Shown here: positions 8,767 through 16,848 of the stretch, one piece after another
Layout: each line of letters begins with the position of its first letter
How positions within the stretch are numbered: position 1 is the stretch's first letter
Assembly (NCBI GenBank): GCA_030744625.1
Contig: JASLQF010000036.1
Location: forward strand, 1 to 36,305
Direction: 5' to 3'
Length of the DNA stretch: 36,305 nucleotides
Source of the DNA: Rhodospirillales bacterium
Lineage (GTDB): Bacteria > Pseudomonadota > Alphaproteobacteria > Rhodospirillales > JASLQF01
Translations under genes and position numbers: made by a program
Notes under the pieces: generated by a model
What the model was told of the DNA's origin: nothing
Seen by the model: only the letters and a program-made list of their open reading frames with translations
Database searches by the model: none

Positions 8767-10818
8767 TCAGGTATCGGCCTTTTTCGCCTTCTTTTCGTCC
8801 TTGTCCGCGGATTTCGCGGCGGCCTTGGTCTTTGGTTTTGCCGCGGTTTTCGGTTTCGCGGCGGTCTTGGTCTTGGCCTTGGCCTTGGCCTTGGCCGCGG
8901 TTTTCGGTTTTTCCTTGGCGGCAGCCTCGCCCTCGGCCGCGGCCTTGGCGGGCTTTTTCTTGGCGGCGGCCTTCTTTGCCTTCGGTTTTTCCGCAGCTTC
9001 CTTGGTATCGGCGGTTTTTTCCTTGGCCTTCTTGGTGGCGGCCTTCTTCTTGGGCTTTTCTTCCTCTACGTCGGCTTCCGCCGTCGCCTCTTGCTTTCCG
9101 GCGGCTTCTTTTTCCTTGATGGCGGCCCCCAGGATATCGCCCAGGCTGGCGCCCGAGTCGGAAGAGCCGTATTCGGCCATGGCCTTTTTCTCTTCCTGGA
9201 TTTCCAGAGCCTTGATCGACAACACCAGACGCCGGCCGCCGCGGTCGACCTGGGTAACGCGGGCGTCGACTTTCTCGCCCACGGCGAAGCGGTCGGGCCG
9301 CTGCTCGCTACGGTCCCGCGAGAGGTCGGACTTACGGACAAACCCGGGAATACCCTCGCCGACACTCACCTCGATGCCGCCGTTGGTGACGGCGCTCACC
9401 GTGCAGGTCACCACGTCGCCCTTCTTCACGGTGGTCAGGCCGGCATCGAACGGATCCGCCGCTAACTGTTTGATGCCAAGGCTGATGCGCCCTTTTTCGA
9501 CGTCGATGTCGAGCACCTTGGCCTTGACCGTTTGACCTTTCTTGTACTTGGTGATGGCGTCTTCGCCGCGCTGCGTCCAGGAGATGTCCGAGAGGTGGAC
9601 CATGCCGTCGATTTCGCCGTCGAAGCCGACAAACATGCCGAATTCGGTGATGTTCTTGATTTCGCCCTCGACCTCGGAATCGACGAGGTTCTTCTCCTTG
9701 AAGTCGTCCCACGGATTGGTCAGGCACTGCTTGAGGCCAAGGCTGATGCGGCGCTTCTGGGAATCGGAATCGAGGACCATGACCTCGACCTCCTGGCTGG
9801 TCGAGATGATCTTCCCGGGATGCACGTTCTTTTTCGTCCAGCTCATCTCGGAGACGTGGACCAGTCCCTCGACCCCCGGCTCCAACTCGACGAAGGCGCC
9901 GTAATCGGTGATGTTGGTGACGCGGCCGGTGTACTTGCTGCCGACCGGATACTTGGCCTCGATTTCCTCCCAAGGATCGGATTCGAGCTGCTTCATGCCG
10001 AGCGAAATGCGTTGAGTCTCGGCGTTGAAGCGGATGACCTGGACGTTCACCGTCTGGCCGATCTGCAGCGCCTCGGAGGGGTGGTTGATGCGCCGCCACG
10101 CGATGTCGGTGATGTGCAGGAGCCCGTCCACGCCGCCGAGGTCGACGAAGGCGCCGTAGTCGGTGATGTTCTTGACCACGCCTTCCAAGACCTGGCCCTC
10201 CTTGAGGTTGGCGATGAGTTCGGAGCGTTCCTCGGCGCGCGTCTCCTCGAGGACGGCGCGGCGGGAAACAACGATATTGCCCCGGCTGCGGTCCATCTTG
10301 AGAATCTGGAAGGGCTGAGGCGTGCCCATGAGCGGCGTGATGTCGCGCACCGGCCGGATGTCGACCTGGCTGCCCGGCAGGAACGCCACGGCGCCCGAAA
10401 GATCGACGATGAAACCGCCCTTGACGCGGCCGAAGATGACACCGGTGACCCGGTGCCCGTCTTTGTAGTTCTTTTCGAGTTCGATCCACGATTCTTCCCG
10501 GCGCGCTTTTTCACGGCTCAGCGTGACCATGCCGTTCTTGTCTTCGAAGCGCTCTACGAAGACGTCGACGACGTCGCCGGGCTTGAGGTCGATCTGTTCT
10601 TCGGGCGAGGCGAACTCCTTCAGGGAAATGCGTCCTTCCGATTTCAGGCCGACGTCGACGAGCACCGATTCGCTGCCCACGCTGAGCACGGTGCCCTTGA
10701 CCACGCGGCCCTCGAAGCGGCCGCTTTCACCCAGGGATTCTTCCAGAAGTTCGGCGAAGTTTTCGCCGCTCGCGGGAGGCCCGGCCTGGGCCTCTTGCTC
10801 TGTATTCACACCAGCCAT
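8767..10818 (-). CDS. rpsA: 30S ribosomal protein S1 with long Lys/Ala-rich tail
   Basis: S1 brings mRNA to the 30S subunit. Six S1 RNA-binding domains are visible at about residues 36-103, 119-187, 207-275, 293-363, 381-450 and 466-536. Domains 3-5 have the typical NITDYGAFVDL-type strands. The segment AEYGSSDSGASLGDILGAA at about 548-566 is the usual end of alphaproteobacterial S1. Here it is followed by about 116 more residues, of which I count about 39 Lys and 37 Ala, in repeats such as AAKPKT and KAKAK. The tail resembles histone H1-like or AlgP-type tails in composition. At 683 residues the protein is well above the usual 550-570. The frame is intact throughout, so the tail appears translated. 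cmk lies 134 bases upstream. Confidence 0.97.
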   Translation of the reverse strand: MAGVNTEQEAQAGPPASGENFAELLEESLGESGRFEGRVVKGTVLSVGSESVLVDVGLKSEGRISLKEFASPEEQIDLKPGDVVDVFVERFEDKNGMVTLSREKARREESWIELEKNYKDGHRVTGVIFGRVKGGFIVDLSGAVAFLPGSQVDIRPVRDITPLMGTPQPFQILKMDRSRGNIVVSRRAVLEETRAEERSELIANLKEGQVLEGVVKNITDYGAFVDLGGVDGLLHITDIAWRRINHPSEALQIGQTVNVQVIRFNAETQRISLGMKQLESDPWEEIEAKYPVGSKYTGRVTNITDYGAFVELEPGVEGLVHVSEMSWTKKNVHPGKIISTSQEVEVMVLDSDSQKRRISLGLKQCLTNPWDDFKEKNLVDSEVEGEIKNITEFGMFVGFDGEIDGMVHLSDISWTQRGEDAITKYKKGQTVKAKVLDIDVEKGRISLGIKQLAADPFDAGLTTVKKGDVVTCTVSAVTNGGIEVSVGEGIPGFVRKSDLSRDRSEQRPDRFAVGEKVDARVTQVDRGGRRLVLSIKALEIQEEKKAMAEYGSSDSGASLGDILGAAIKEKEAAGKQEATAEADVEEEKPKKKAATKKAKEKTADTKEAAEKPKAKKAAAKKKPAKAAAEGEAAAKEKPKTAAKAKAKAKTKTAAKPKTAAKPKTKAAAKSADKDEKKAKKADT
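8770..9117 (-). repeat. Low-complexity coding repeat (S1 tail)
   Basis: This is the coding region for residues about 568-683 of S1. It is built from degenerate short repeats on the + strand such as GGCCTT (several tandem copies near 8874-8900) and GCGGTTTTCGG units. The repeats encode Lys-Ala, Ala-Lys-Pro-Lys-Thr and related units. Such tracts expand and contract by replication slippage, so its length may vary between strains. Confidence 0.8.
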
Positions 10819-10952
10819 CTCTTTGCAATCCTCATCGTTGTGCTTTCCTGGCCAGCCGGTTGTCTCCGGCGGTCTTTACATGGTCTCCAGTCTCATCGCC
10901 CACGCCACGACGGCGCGGTCTCCCGGCGGCACCCGTCTTCGGCGCCCAAAGC

Positions 10953-11594
10953 CTAACCGGAAATGTTCCGCGACCGGATGAATTCCAGCGCCGCCGCAAA
11001 CACCGCATCGGCGTCCCGGTCGCTGGTATCGCAGACAAAGGCGTCCACGGCCGGCTCCAACGGCGCCAAGTGGCGCTGCGCATCGCGCGCGTCGCGCTCC
11101 TTCATATCGTGCAGAACGCGGCTAGGTATAGCTTCGAGGCCGCGATCCCGCAACTCTTTAAGACGCCGCCGGGCGCGCACCTCGACACTGGCGGTGATAA
11201 ATATCTTGGCGTCGGCGTCGGGGCAGACGACGGTGCCGATATCGCGCCCGTCGAGGACGGCGCCCTTGGCGCTTCCCGGCGGGTGGTCGGCGAAGTTTTT
11301 CTGGAAATCCAGCAGGGCGGCCCTGACGGCGGGAATGGCCGCCACCTTGGAGGCGGCGGCGGCCACCGCTTCGCCGCGCAGATCGGAAACCTCCAGGTCG
11401 CCGGGACCGAGTCCTTGGGCGGCGGCGGCCGCCGCCGCCGCGTCCGAAGGGTCGTCTCCCTGGCGCACCACCTTGAGGCCGACGGCGCGGTACAGGAGCC
11501 CGGTGTCGAGCACTGCCAGCCCGAAGTGTCGGGCAAGCCGGCGGGCCAGCGTGCCCTTGCCGGCGGCGGCCGGGCCGTCGATGGCGATGATCAC
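10953..11594 (-). CDS. cmk: Cytidylate kinase
   Basis: Cmk phosphorylates CMP and dCMP with ATP. The product is 213 residues, the usual size. The P-loop [15 protein letters not shown] is at about residues 8-22. [10 protein letters not shown] and [19 protein letters not shown] are family signatures, and RARRRLKEL falls in the lid region. The start is GTG at 11594, overlapping the aroA TGA (GTGA). The much longer open frame upstream is the aroA shadow. The aroA-cmk-rpsA order is conserved across proteobacteria. Confidence 0.96.
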   Translation of the reverse strand: MIIAIDGPAAAGKGTLARRLARHFGLAVLDTGLLYRAVGLKVVRQGDDPSDAAAAAAAAQGLGPGDLEVSDLRGEAVAAAASKVAAIPAVRAALLDFQKNFADHPPGSAKGAVLDGRDIGTVVCPDADAKIFITASVEVRARRRLKELRDRGLEAIPSRVLHDMKERDARDAQRHLAPLEPAVDAFVCDTSDRDADAVFAAALEFIRSRNISG

Positions 11595-12934
11595 GCGCCG
11601 GCCTCCTCGACGCCGGCGCCGAGGCCGTTCATCATGTCCCGGAATCCGGGGAAGCTGGTGGCGATCGGCGCCCCGTCGTCGACGCGTACCGCCTGGCGCG
11701 CCGCCGCGCCCAGCACCAGGAAAGCCATGGCGATGCGGTGATCGAGCTGGACGGCAACCTCTGCGCCTCCCGCCGGCGCCTCGCCGCGGCCATAGACGCT
11801 CAGGGAATCGGCGCCTTCCTCGACGTCGACGCCGCACGCCCGGAGCCCCCGCGCCACGGCGCTCAAGCGGTCGCTTTCCTTGACCCGCAGCTCGGCGATA
11901 CCGCGCATGCGGGTGGTGCCGGCGGCCAACGCCGCCGCCACGGCCAGTACCGGGTACTCGTCGATCATCGAGGGCGCGCGCTCGGCCGGCACGTCGACGC
12001 CCTTGAGGACGGAGGCCGACGCGGTGACATCGGCGACCGGCTCCCCGCCCGCGTCGCGCCGGTTGTCGAGGGCGATGTCGGCGCCCATTTCGCGAAGCGT
12101 CTCGAGGAGGCCCGTGCGCAGGGGATTGACGCCGACGCCCCGCAACGTGACGCGCGAGCCCGGCACCAGCAACGCGGCGACGAGGGGAAAGGCCGCCGAG
12201 GAGATGTCGCCCGGCACGTCGACGTCGCGGCCGGTGATTTCGGGCTCGCCGGTCAGGGTGATCTTGCGGCCGCCCCCGGCCCCCGACTCGACGGCGACCT
12301 CGACGCCGAAATGGCGGAGCATCGATTCGGTGTGGTCCCGCGTCGCCCGCGGCTCGACGACGCGGGTCATGCCGGGTGCGTTGAGGCCGGCGAGCAGCAC
12401 CGCCGACTTGACCTGCGCCGACGCCATGGGCACCTCGTAGGAAATGGGCACCGGCGCCTCGGCGCCGACGACGGTGATCGGCAGGCGGCCGCCCGATCGG
12501 GCGACGAACCCGGCCCCCATGCGCTCCAGGGGCGCCATCACGCGCTCCATGGGGCGCGCCGAGAGCGACGCGTCGCCGGCCAGGAAGCTGGTAAAAGGGT
12601 GCGCCGCCAAAAGCCCCATCAACAGGCGCGCCGCGGTGCCCGAATTGCCCATGTCGAGAACCGCGCCGGGCTCGACGAGACCGCCGACGCCGCGCCCCTG
12701 GACCCGCCAGACGCCGCCTCGTTCCACCGTGGCGTCCCGTTCCACCGTGGCGCCCAAGGCGCGCATGGCGTCCGCCGTCGCCAGCACGTCCGCCGCTTCC
12801 AGCAGCCCCTCGATCCTGCTTTCCCCGACGGCGACGCCGGCGATCATCAGGGCGCGGTGCGAGATCGACTTGTCTCCGGGGACCTGGACGGCGCCGCTCA
12901 GCGGCCCGCTGGGGTGGGAAATGAGCTGGGTCAC
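11591..12934 (-). CDS. aroA: 3-phosphoshikimate 1-carboxyvinyltransferase (EPSP synthase)
   Basis: AroA transfers enolpyruvate from PEP to shikimate-3-phosphate in the shikimate pathway. At 447 residues it is typical. [15 protein letters not shown] near the N-terminus, [17 protein letters not shown], and [15 protein letters not shown] near the end are family signatures. The overall pattern resembles the class II (Agrobacterium CP4-like) enzymes. The PEP-loop sequence is [11 protein letters not shown], with Gly at the position that is Ala in the CP4 enzyme, so that particular insensitivity change is absent. It overlaps cmk by 4 bases. The TIGR02300 gene is divergent across a 283-base gap. Confidence 0.97.
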   Translation of the reverse strand: MTQLISHPSGPLSGAVQVPGDKSISHRALMIAGVAVGESRIEGLLEAADVLATADAMRALGATVERDATVERGGVWRVQGRGVGGLVEPGAVLDMGNSGTAARLLMGLLAAHPFTSFLAGDASLSARPMERVMAPLERMGAGFVARSGGRLPITVVGAEAPVPISYEVPMASAQVKSAVLLAGLNAPGMTRVVEPRATRDHTESMLRHFGVEVAVESGAGGGRKITLTGEPEITGRDVDVPGDISSAAFPLVAALLVPGSRVTLRGVGVNPLRTGLLETLREMGADIALDNRRDAGGEPVADVTASASVLKGVDVPAERAPSMIDEYPVLAVAAALAAGTTRMRGIAELRVKESDRLSAVARGLRACGVDVEEGADSLSVYGRGEAPAGGAEVAVQLDHRIAMAFLVLGAAARQAVRVDDGAPIATSFPGFRDMMNGLGAGVEEAGA

Positions 12935-13217
12935 GCGTTTGCAACTCCCAAAATCCGCGATCCGGCGCCGGCGCGGCGAACGCCGGCGGCGGCGGCGGGA
13001 GCTTCTAAGTACACGTTTCAGTGATTCGGTGTCACGCGGGATCGTCTTTTGTAGTCTCCCGTCTTGCCGTCTCAGGGGCCAAGGACGCGGCCAGCCGCAT
13101 TAATTGCGGCGCGCCCTATTTTTGTTTTTGACAGCCGACGTGGTTCGTGGCAATTGGCTGGGCAGGGTGAACTCGCGAACCTGTGCGAGCCTGTACAACG
13201 ACATGGGAGTTTGAGCG

Positions 13218-13592
13218 TTGGCGAAGCCGGAATGGGGCACCAAACGCACGTGCCAAAACTGTGGGGCGCGCTTTTATGATCTGAAGCGCCGTCCGATCAC
13301 GTGTCCGATTTGCGAGACGGTGCACGCCGAGGACCGGGCCGCCAGGCCCCGGCGCGCACCAGCGCCAGCCGTCAGCGCGGCGGCGGAAATACCCGAGGGC
13401 GCTGACGACGCGCCCGCGCCCGCGGCCGCCGAGGAAACGGAGAAAATCGGGGACTCTGCGGAGGGCGGTATCGTCGACCCGAACGATGGCCAAGAGGCGG
13501 ATATCGTCGTCGGCGGCGAAGACGGCGATGACGACCTGATCGAAGACGACATCAAACTCGACGACAACGACGACATGGCGGACGTCAACTAA
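13218..13592 (+). CDS. TIGR02300 family (FYDLN acid) zinc-ribbon protein
   Basis: A 124-residue protein of a conserved alphaproteobacterial family of unknown function. A zinc ribbon is suggested by CQNCG (residues 12-16) and CPIC about 20 residues later. The diagnostic FYDLKRRP lies between them. The second half is Ala/Pro-rich and then strongly acidic, with a DDDLIEDD-type tail. The start is TTG at 13218, because MAKPEWGTKR is the conserved N-terminus and GGGAG lies about 9 bases upstream. It is divergent from aroA and upstream of a tRNA. Confidence 0.9.
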   Translation: MAKPEWGTKRTCQNCGARFYDLKRRPITCPICETVHAEDRAARPRRAPAPAVSAAAEIPEGADDAPAPAAAEETEKIGDSAEGGIVDPNDGQEADIVVGGEDGDDDLIEDDIKLDDNDDMADVN

Positions 13593-13698
13593 AGTCCGGA
13601 CGAGAAGGAGACCGTTGAGGAGCGCCGCTGGTTTTTTCTTGCCTCGGAAAGGCGAACCTCCGTATTTTCCGGGTTCCGGGGCATGGAAATCCGCCGGC

Positions 13699-13774
<76 letters not shown>

Positions 13775-13848
13775 TTTAGATCAAGGGCTTGGCTGGCAAC
13801 GGCCGGGCCCTTGTTCTTGCCTGGCGAGGGCGAGCCGCTAATTCGCGG

Positions 13849-14346
13849 TCATTGGCCGGGGCCGGCCCGGCGCCAGGTGACGTTGAGTTCGACCCCGGCG
13901 CCGCGGAACAGGTTGATGATGGGGCAGCGGAACTCGACGTTGGCCTGCAGCTTCTCGAAGCGCTCGTCCGACTCGTCGGTGGCCAGCGTGATGGCGAGGT
14001 CAACCTTCTCGAAATAGGGGCAGACGCCGCGCACCCCCTTAGGCCCCCTGACGTCGATCTGGCCGGAGGCCTCGAATTCGACGCGCGCGTAGTCGAATTT
14101 CATGGCCTGGGCGACCCCGTTGATGATGACGCCGTCGCAACTGACCAGGGAAACCAGGGCCAGTTCCAGGGGGCTGGGGCCGGTGTTGGTGCCGCCCAGG
14201 GTGTCCGGCTCGTCGGCGACGATGGGGTCGTAATCGCGCACCCAGGTAACCGTGCGGGTGCCCGCCTCGTTGACGGCGCGGACCGTGCGGACGGCGACCT
14301 TGCGGGTATCGGGATCGACGCCGGGGGGCAGGATTTCATCGCTCAT
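13849..14346 (-). CDS. OsmC family protein
   Basis: OsmC/Ohr-family proteins reduce organic hydroperoxides with two cysteines. This one is 165 residues. The two expected cysteines are present: one in LVSLVSCDGVI on the central helix, and one in EFRCPIINLFRG near the C-terminus. GGTNTGPSPLELALVSL is a strong family match. It is OsmC/YhfA-like rather than Ohr. ATG at 14346 follows GGGAG. It lies 15 bases downstream of the RidA-like gene on the same strand and is probably co-transcribed with it. Confidence 0.88.
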   Translation of the reverse strand: MSDEILPPGVDPDTRKVAVRTVRAVNEAGTRTVTWVRDYDPIVADEPDTLGGTNTGPSPLELALVSLVSCDGVIINGVAQAMKFDYARVEFEASGQIDVRGPKGVRGVCPYFEKVDLAITLATDESDERFEKLQANVEFRCPIINLFRGAGVELNVTWRRAGPGQ

Positions 14347-14361
14347 GGTGCTCTCCCGAGT

Positions 14362-14793
14362 TCACGACCTGGGCACGGCGGCGATGCCGTCGATCTCGAT
14401 CATCATGTCCGTATGGGCCAGGCCGGCGACCTGGATCACCGAGCGCGGCGGTGGGTTGTCGTTCCCGAAATGGCGGGCCGAGATTTCGTTCAATACGTCC
14501 TGGTTGCCGGCGTCGGTCAGGTATACCGTCAAAAACACCATGTTGGCGAAGTCGGCGCCGGCGGCGTCGAGGATGAGTTTCATGTGTGCGAACGTGCGCT
14601 CCGTTTGTTCGCGGAAATCGTTGTCGAGCCACTGGCGTTCCTCGATGGGGTCGTGCGGGTGCTTGTGGTAGCTCGGCACCGTGCAACAGCCCGAAATGAA
14701 GATGAGCCGCGCGTCCTCGACCGCGAAGGCGGCGCTGAAGGGGCTGTTGAACTCGGGCTTCATGGGTTCGTGATGAATGGGGATGATTTTCAT
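14362..14793 (-). CDS. RidA/YjgF/YER057c/UK114 family protein
   Basis: RidA-family proteins hydrolyse reactive enamines and imines. This protein is about 143 residues, slightly longer than classical RidA. FISGCCTVPSY is near the N-terminus. FANMVFLTVYLTD lies in the middle. PPPRSVIQVAGL contains the family arginine, suggesting deaminase competence. The C-terminus is IEIDGIAAVPR. The start is ATG at 14793, preceded by GGGAGAGAAC. The open frame reaches 14889, but the extra residues are not family-like. It is divergent from the TRAP operon, 313 bases away. The exact subfamily and substrate are not determinable. Confidence 0.88.
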   Translation of the reverse strand: MKIIPIHHEPMKPEFNSPFSAAFAVEDARLIFISGCCTVPSYHKHPHDPIEERQWLDNDFREQTERTFAHMKLILDAAGADFANMVFLTVYLTDAGNQDVLNEISARHFGNDNPPPRSVIQVAGLAHTDMMIEIDGIAAVPRS

Positions 14794-15106
14794 TTCACTG
14801 TTCTCTCCCAAGGACCGAGATATCGGATGGGGACCACGGGCCGACCCTCGCTCGACCGATCTTGTGGACCTCGCCTTGACGACGAACACTAACAGACCAC
14901 CGAGCTACGCCGGAAGTACGATACAATTATCGGCGCACCTCGATGCCAGCATTCTCTAATGAAACAGTTGACACACTTCATAAGTGATAAATGAATTACT
15001 TTTGGCGTTGCGAACAAAATTCCGTTCAGTTGCCGTAGGGATTGGTGTTTGGTACGTTGGAAGTGCGTTATCGTAATTCGAAATCTTAATCAGGGAGGGG
15101 AGCCCA
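14794..15106. other. Gene-free divergent control region (RidA-like / TRAP)
   Basis: No gene is visible in these 313 bases between the divergent RidA-like and dctP genes. Base composition becomes markedly AT-rich from about 14920 to 15080. A candidate promoter with an internal palindrome (listed separately) lies here. The dctP Shine-Dalgarno GGGAGGGGAG is at about 15093-15102. Confidence 0.7.
14968..14996 (+). promoter_or_regulatory. Candidate promoter and operator for the TRAP operon
   Basis: A consensus -35 TTGACA is at 14968-14973. Seventeen bases later, 14991-14996 reads ATGAAT, a poor -10; GATAAA just before it is an alternative. Immediately after the -35 is a perfect inverted repeat CACTT-CAT-AAGTG (14974-14986). 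This is where a repressor site would occlude RNA polymerase. The promoter lies about 110 bases upstream of dctP. No regulator gene is adjacent. Confidence 0.4.
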
Positions 15107-16114
15107 ATGAAAAAACATTCACTTATCGGCTTGGCAGCTGTCGCGTTGCTTGCGCTGCTCATGACATCCGGCCCGGCCAAGCAGGCCGGTGCCGAGGCCA
15201 TAAAGCTCAACATGGTCGGCTCGTGGCCGCCGAAGGTTTCCGCCGCCGCCGATCTCGGCATCAAGTTCATGGAGGAAGTCAACAAGCGCGCCAAGGGCAA
15301 GCTGGTCATCACGTTCAAGGGCTCGCGCGAGGTTGTCCCCACGTTCGATCAGCCGGAAGCGTTGGTGAAGGGCGTCTTCGACGTCTGGTACGGGGCCCAG
15401 AACTACTGGGCGGGCGTCGTCAAGGCCGGCTATCTGCCCGAGGCATCGCCCTATGAGATCGGCGACAACGGACCGGGCAGCGACCTGTGGAACTTCATGG
15501 TCAGGATGTACGAGAAGAAGGGCATCCGTTATCTGGGGCATTATTCCGGCGACCCGAAGACGGGCAGCCACTTCATGTACACCCAGCAACCGGTGTCCAG
15601 CATCGGCGATTTGAAGGGCCGTAAGATCAGGGTGCCCCCGCTGACCCGCTTCGTCGTCAAGGCGGTGGGCGCCGAACCCGTCACCTTGCCGCCGAGCGAG
15701 GTTTATGTCGCCCTGGAGCGCGGCACCGTCGAGGGCTTTACCTGGCCCTATTATGACGGCTTCACGCACTTCGGCTGGCATGAGGTCTCCAAGTTCATCA
15801 TCAATCACCCGCTGTACCGAAACGGCATCGGCGTCGCCATGAACCTGAAGAAGTGGAACAGCCTGCCCAAGGACGTACAGGACATCGTCCACGAGGCGGT
15901 CCGCTACACTCAGATATATTCCCTGGGCTGGGTGGCGGCCCACCAGGCGGCGCAGCTCAGTACCATGACCAAGGCTGGCATGAAGGTCATCAACTTCTCG
16001 AAGGCGGAAGCCAAGATTTGGAAGGATACCGCCGCCGATGCCCTATGGGCGCATTACAAGACGGTCATGAGCGCCGGCGATTACGCGGAAGCCAGGAAAC
16101 TGATGGGATTCTAA
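15107..16114 (+). CDS. dctP: TRAP transporter substrate-binding protein (DctP family)
   Basis: The periplasmic binding protein of a tripartite ATP-independent transporter, which captures a carboxylate or similar anionic solute. It has 335 residues. A signal peptide covers about residues 1-29 (MKKHSLIGLAAVALLALLM...QAGA|EA). GRKIRVPPLTRFVVKAVGAEPVTLPPSEVYVAL contains the family arginine that pairs with a carboxylate. GTVEGFTWPYYDG is in the usual position. The ligand cannot be read from sequence. ATG at 15107 is preceded by an excellent GGGAGGGGAG. The two permease genes follow on the same strand, separated by 198 bases with a strong hairpin. Confidence 0.92.
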   Translation: MKKHSLIGLAAVALLALLMTSGPAKQAGAEAIKLNMVGSWPPKVSAAADLGIKFMEEVNKRAKGKLVITFKGSREVVPTFDQPEALVKGVFDVWYGAQNYWAGVVKAGYLPEASPYEIGDNGPGSDLWNFMVRMYEKKGIRYLGHYSGDPKTGSHFMYTQQPVSSIGDLKGRKIRVPPLTRFVVKAVGAEPVTLPPSEVYVALERGTVEGFTWPYYDGFTHFGWHEVSKFIINHPLYRNGIGVAMNLKKWNSLPKDVQDIVHEAVRYTQIYSLGWVAAHQAAQLSTMTKAGMKVINFSKAEAKIWKDTAADALWAHYKTVMSAGDYAEARKLMGF

Positions 16115-16154
16115 CGGGATTCCCGGCCCCGGCACCTGCGGGGTGACATCATTG

Positions 16155-16195
16155 CCGGGCCGGCCCGCCGTCCGTTCGAGGGCGGGCCGGCCCGG
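16155..16195 (+). promoter_or_regulatory. Perfect 15-bp GC hairpin between dctP and dctQ
   Basis: CCGGGCCGGCCCGCC (16155-16169) and GGCGGGCCGGCCCGG (16181-16195) are perfect reverse complements with an 11-base loop. There is only a short AGTTTCT after the stem, so it is a poor intrinsic terminator. It is more likely a partial terminator or a 3' exonuclease barrier that stabilises the dctP transcript. That would give more binding protein than permease. Confidence 0.7.
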
Positions 16196-16312
16196 AGTTT
16201 CTAGGGGTCGATGGCGCCGCCGGGAGCGGCAACGCCGTCGCGCCGTCTTTCTCGTTCTCCAGGCCGATCCCAGCCGGCTTTCGGTCCCCGGAAGGAATAG
16301 GGAACCTATCGC

Positions 16313-16837
16313 ATGAATGCCGGCGCACGAGCCATCCGGATATTCGACGCGATCCTGACCACCGGCGGCGTGCTGTCGGGGATACTTCTCGTCGGCGTCA
16401 TGCTGACGGTCACGGTCAAGGTCTTTTTCCGGTATGTCCTGCGCGAGGGCCTGATCGGCATCGACCAGATCAGCGGCACCATGCTGCTGTGGATCACCTT
16501 TCTCGGCGCCGCCTGGGTGCTCAGACGCGAGGAGCACATAACGATCGACCTCTTGTTCACCCAGCTAAGCCCGCAAACCCAGCGCTGGCTGGGGGTCGTC
16601 AACTCCGTCATCTGCGCTTTTATCTGCCTGGTGATAACCGTCTACGGATTGACCGAGGTCATAACGTCCTGGCAGAAGGGCATCCGCATACCGGCCGAGA
16701 TCGAGATCCCGCGCTACCTGAATTTGATGGTCATTCCGCTCGGCACCTTCTTCCTGTGGCTCCAGTTCATGCGCCGCGCGCTGCTTTGTTACCAAGGCCG
16801 GGAAGTGAAGCGGGAAACCATCGACGGCAGCGTGTGA
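16313..16837 (+). CDS. dctQ: TRAP transporter small permease (DctQ family)
   Basis: The four-helix small membrane subunit that partners DctM. It has 174 residues. Hydrophobic segments lie at about residues 14-35, 50-66, 89-110 and 134-150. Between the second and third, TMLLWITFLGAAWVLRREEHI is the DctQ signature. The ATG at 16313 follows GGGAA. It lies 198 bases after dctP, across the hairpin, and ends 11 bases before the preferred dctM start. Confidence 0.9.
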   Translation: MNAGARAIRIFDAILTTGGVLSGILLVGVMLTVTVKVFFRYVLREGLIGIDQISGTMLLWITFLGAAWVLRREEHITIDLLFTQLSPQTQRWLGVVNSVICAFICLVITVYGLTEVITSWQKGIRIPAEIEIPRYLNLMVIPLGTFFLWLQFMRRALLCYQGREVKRETIDGSV

Positions 16838-16848
16838 GGTAGGTGGCC

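Noticed and set aside
10953-12944. Long 663-codon open frame as a fusion protein with Cmk
   Set aside because: Everything before the GTG at 11594 is an Arg/Gly-rich shadow of aroA.
13094-13133. GCCGCA/TGCGGC stem followed by a T-rich run, and a TTGACA at 13128, upstream of the TIGR02300 gene
   Set aside because: No transcript on that strand lies upstream to terminate, and the position 17 bases after TTGACA reads CAATTG, a poor -10.
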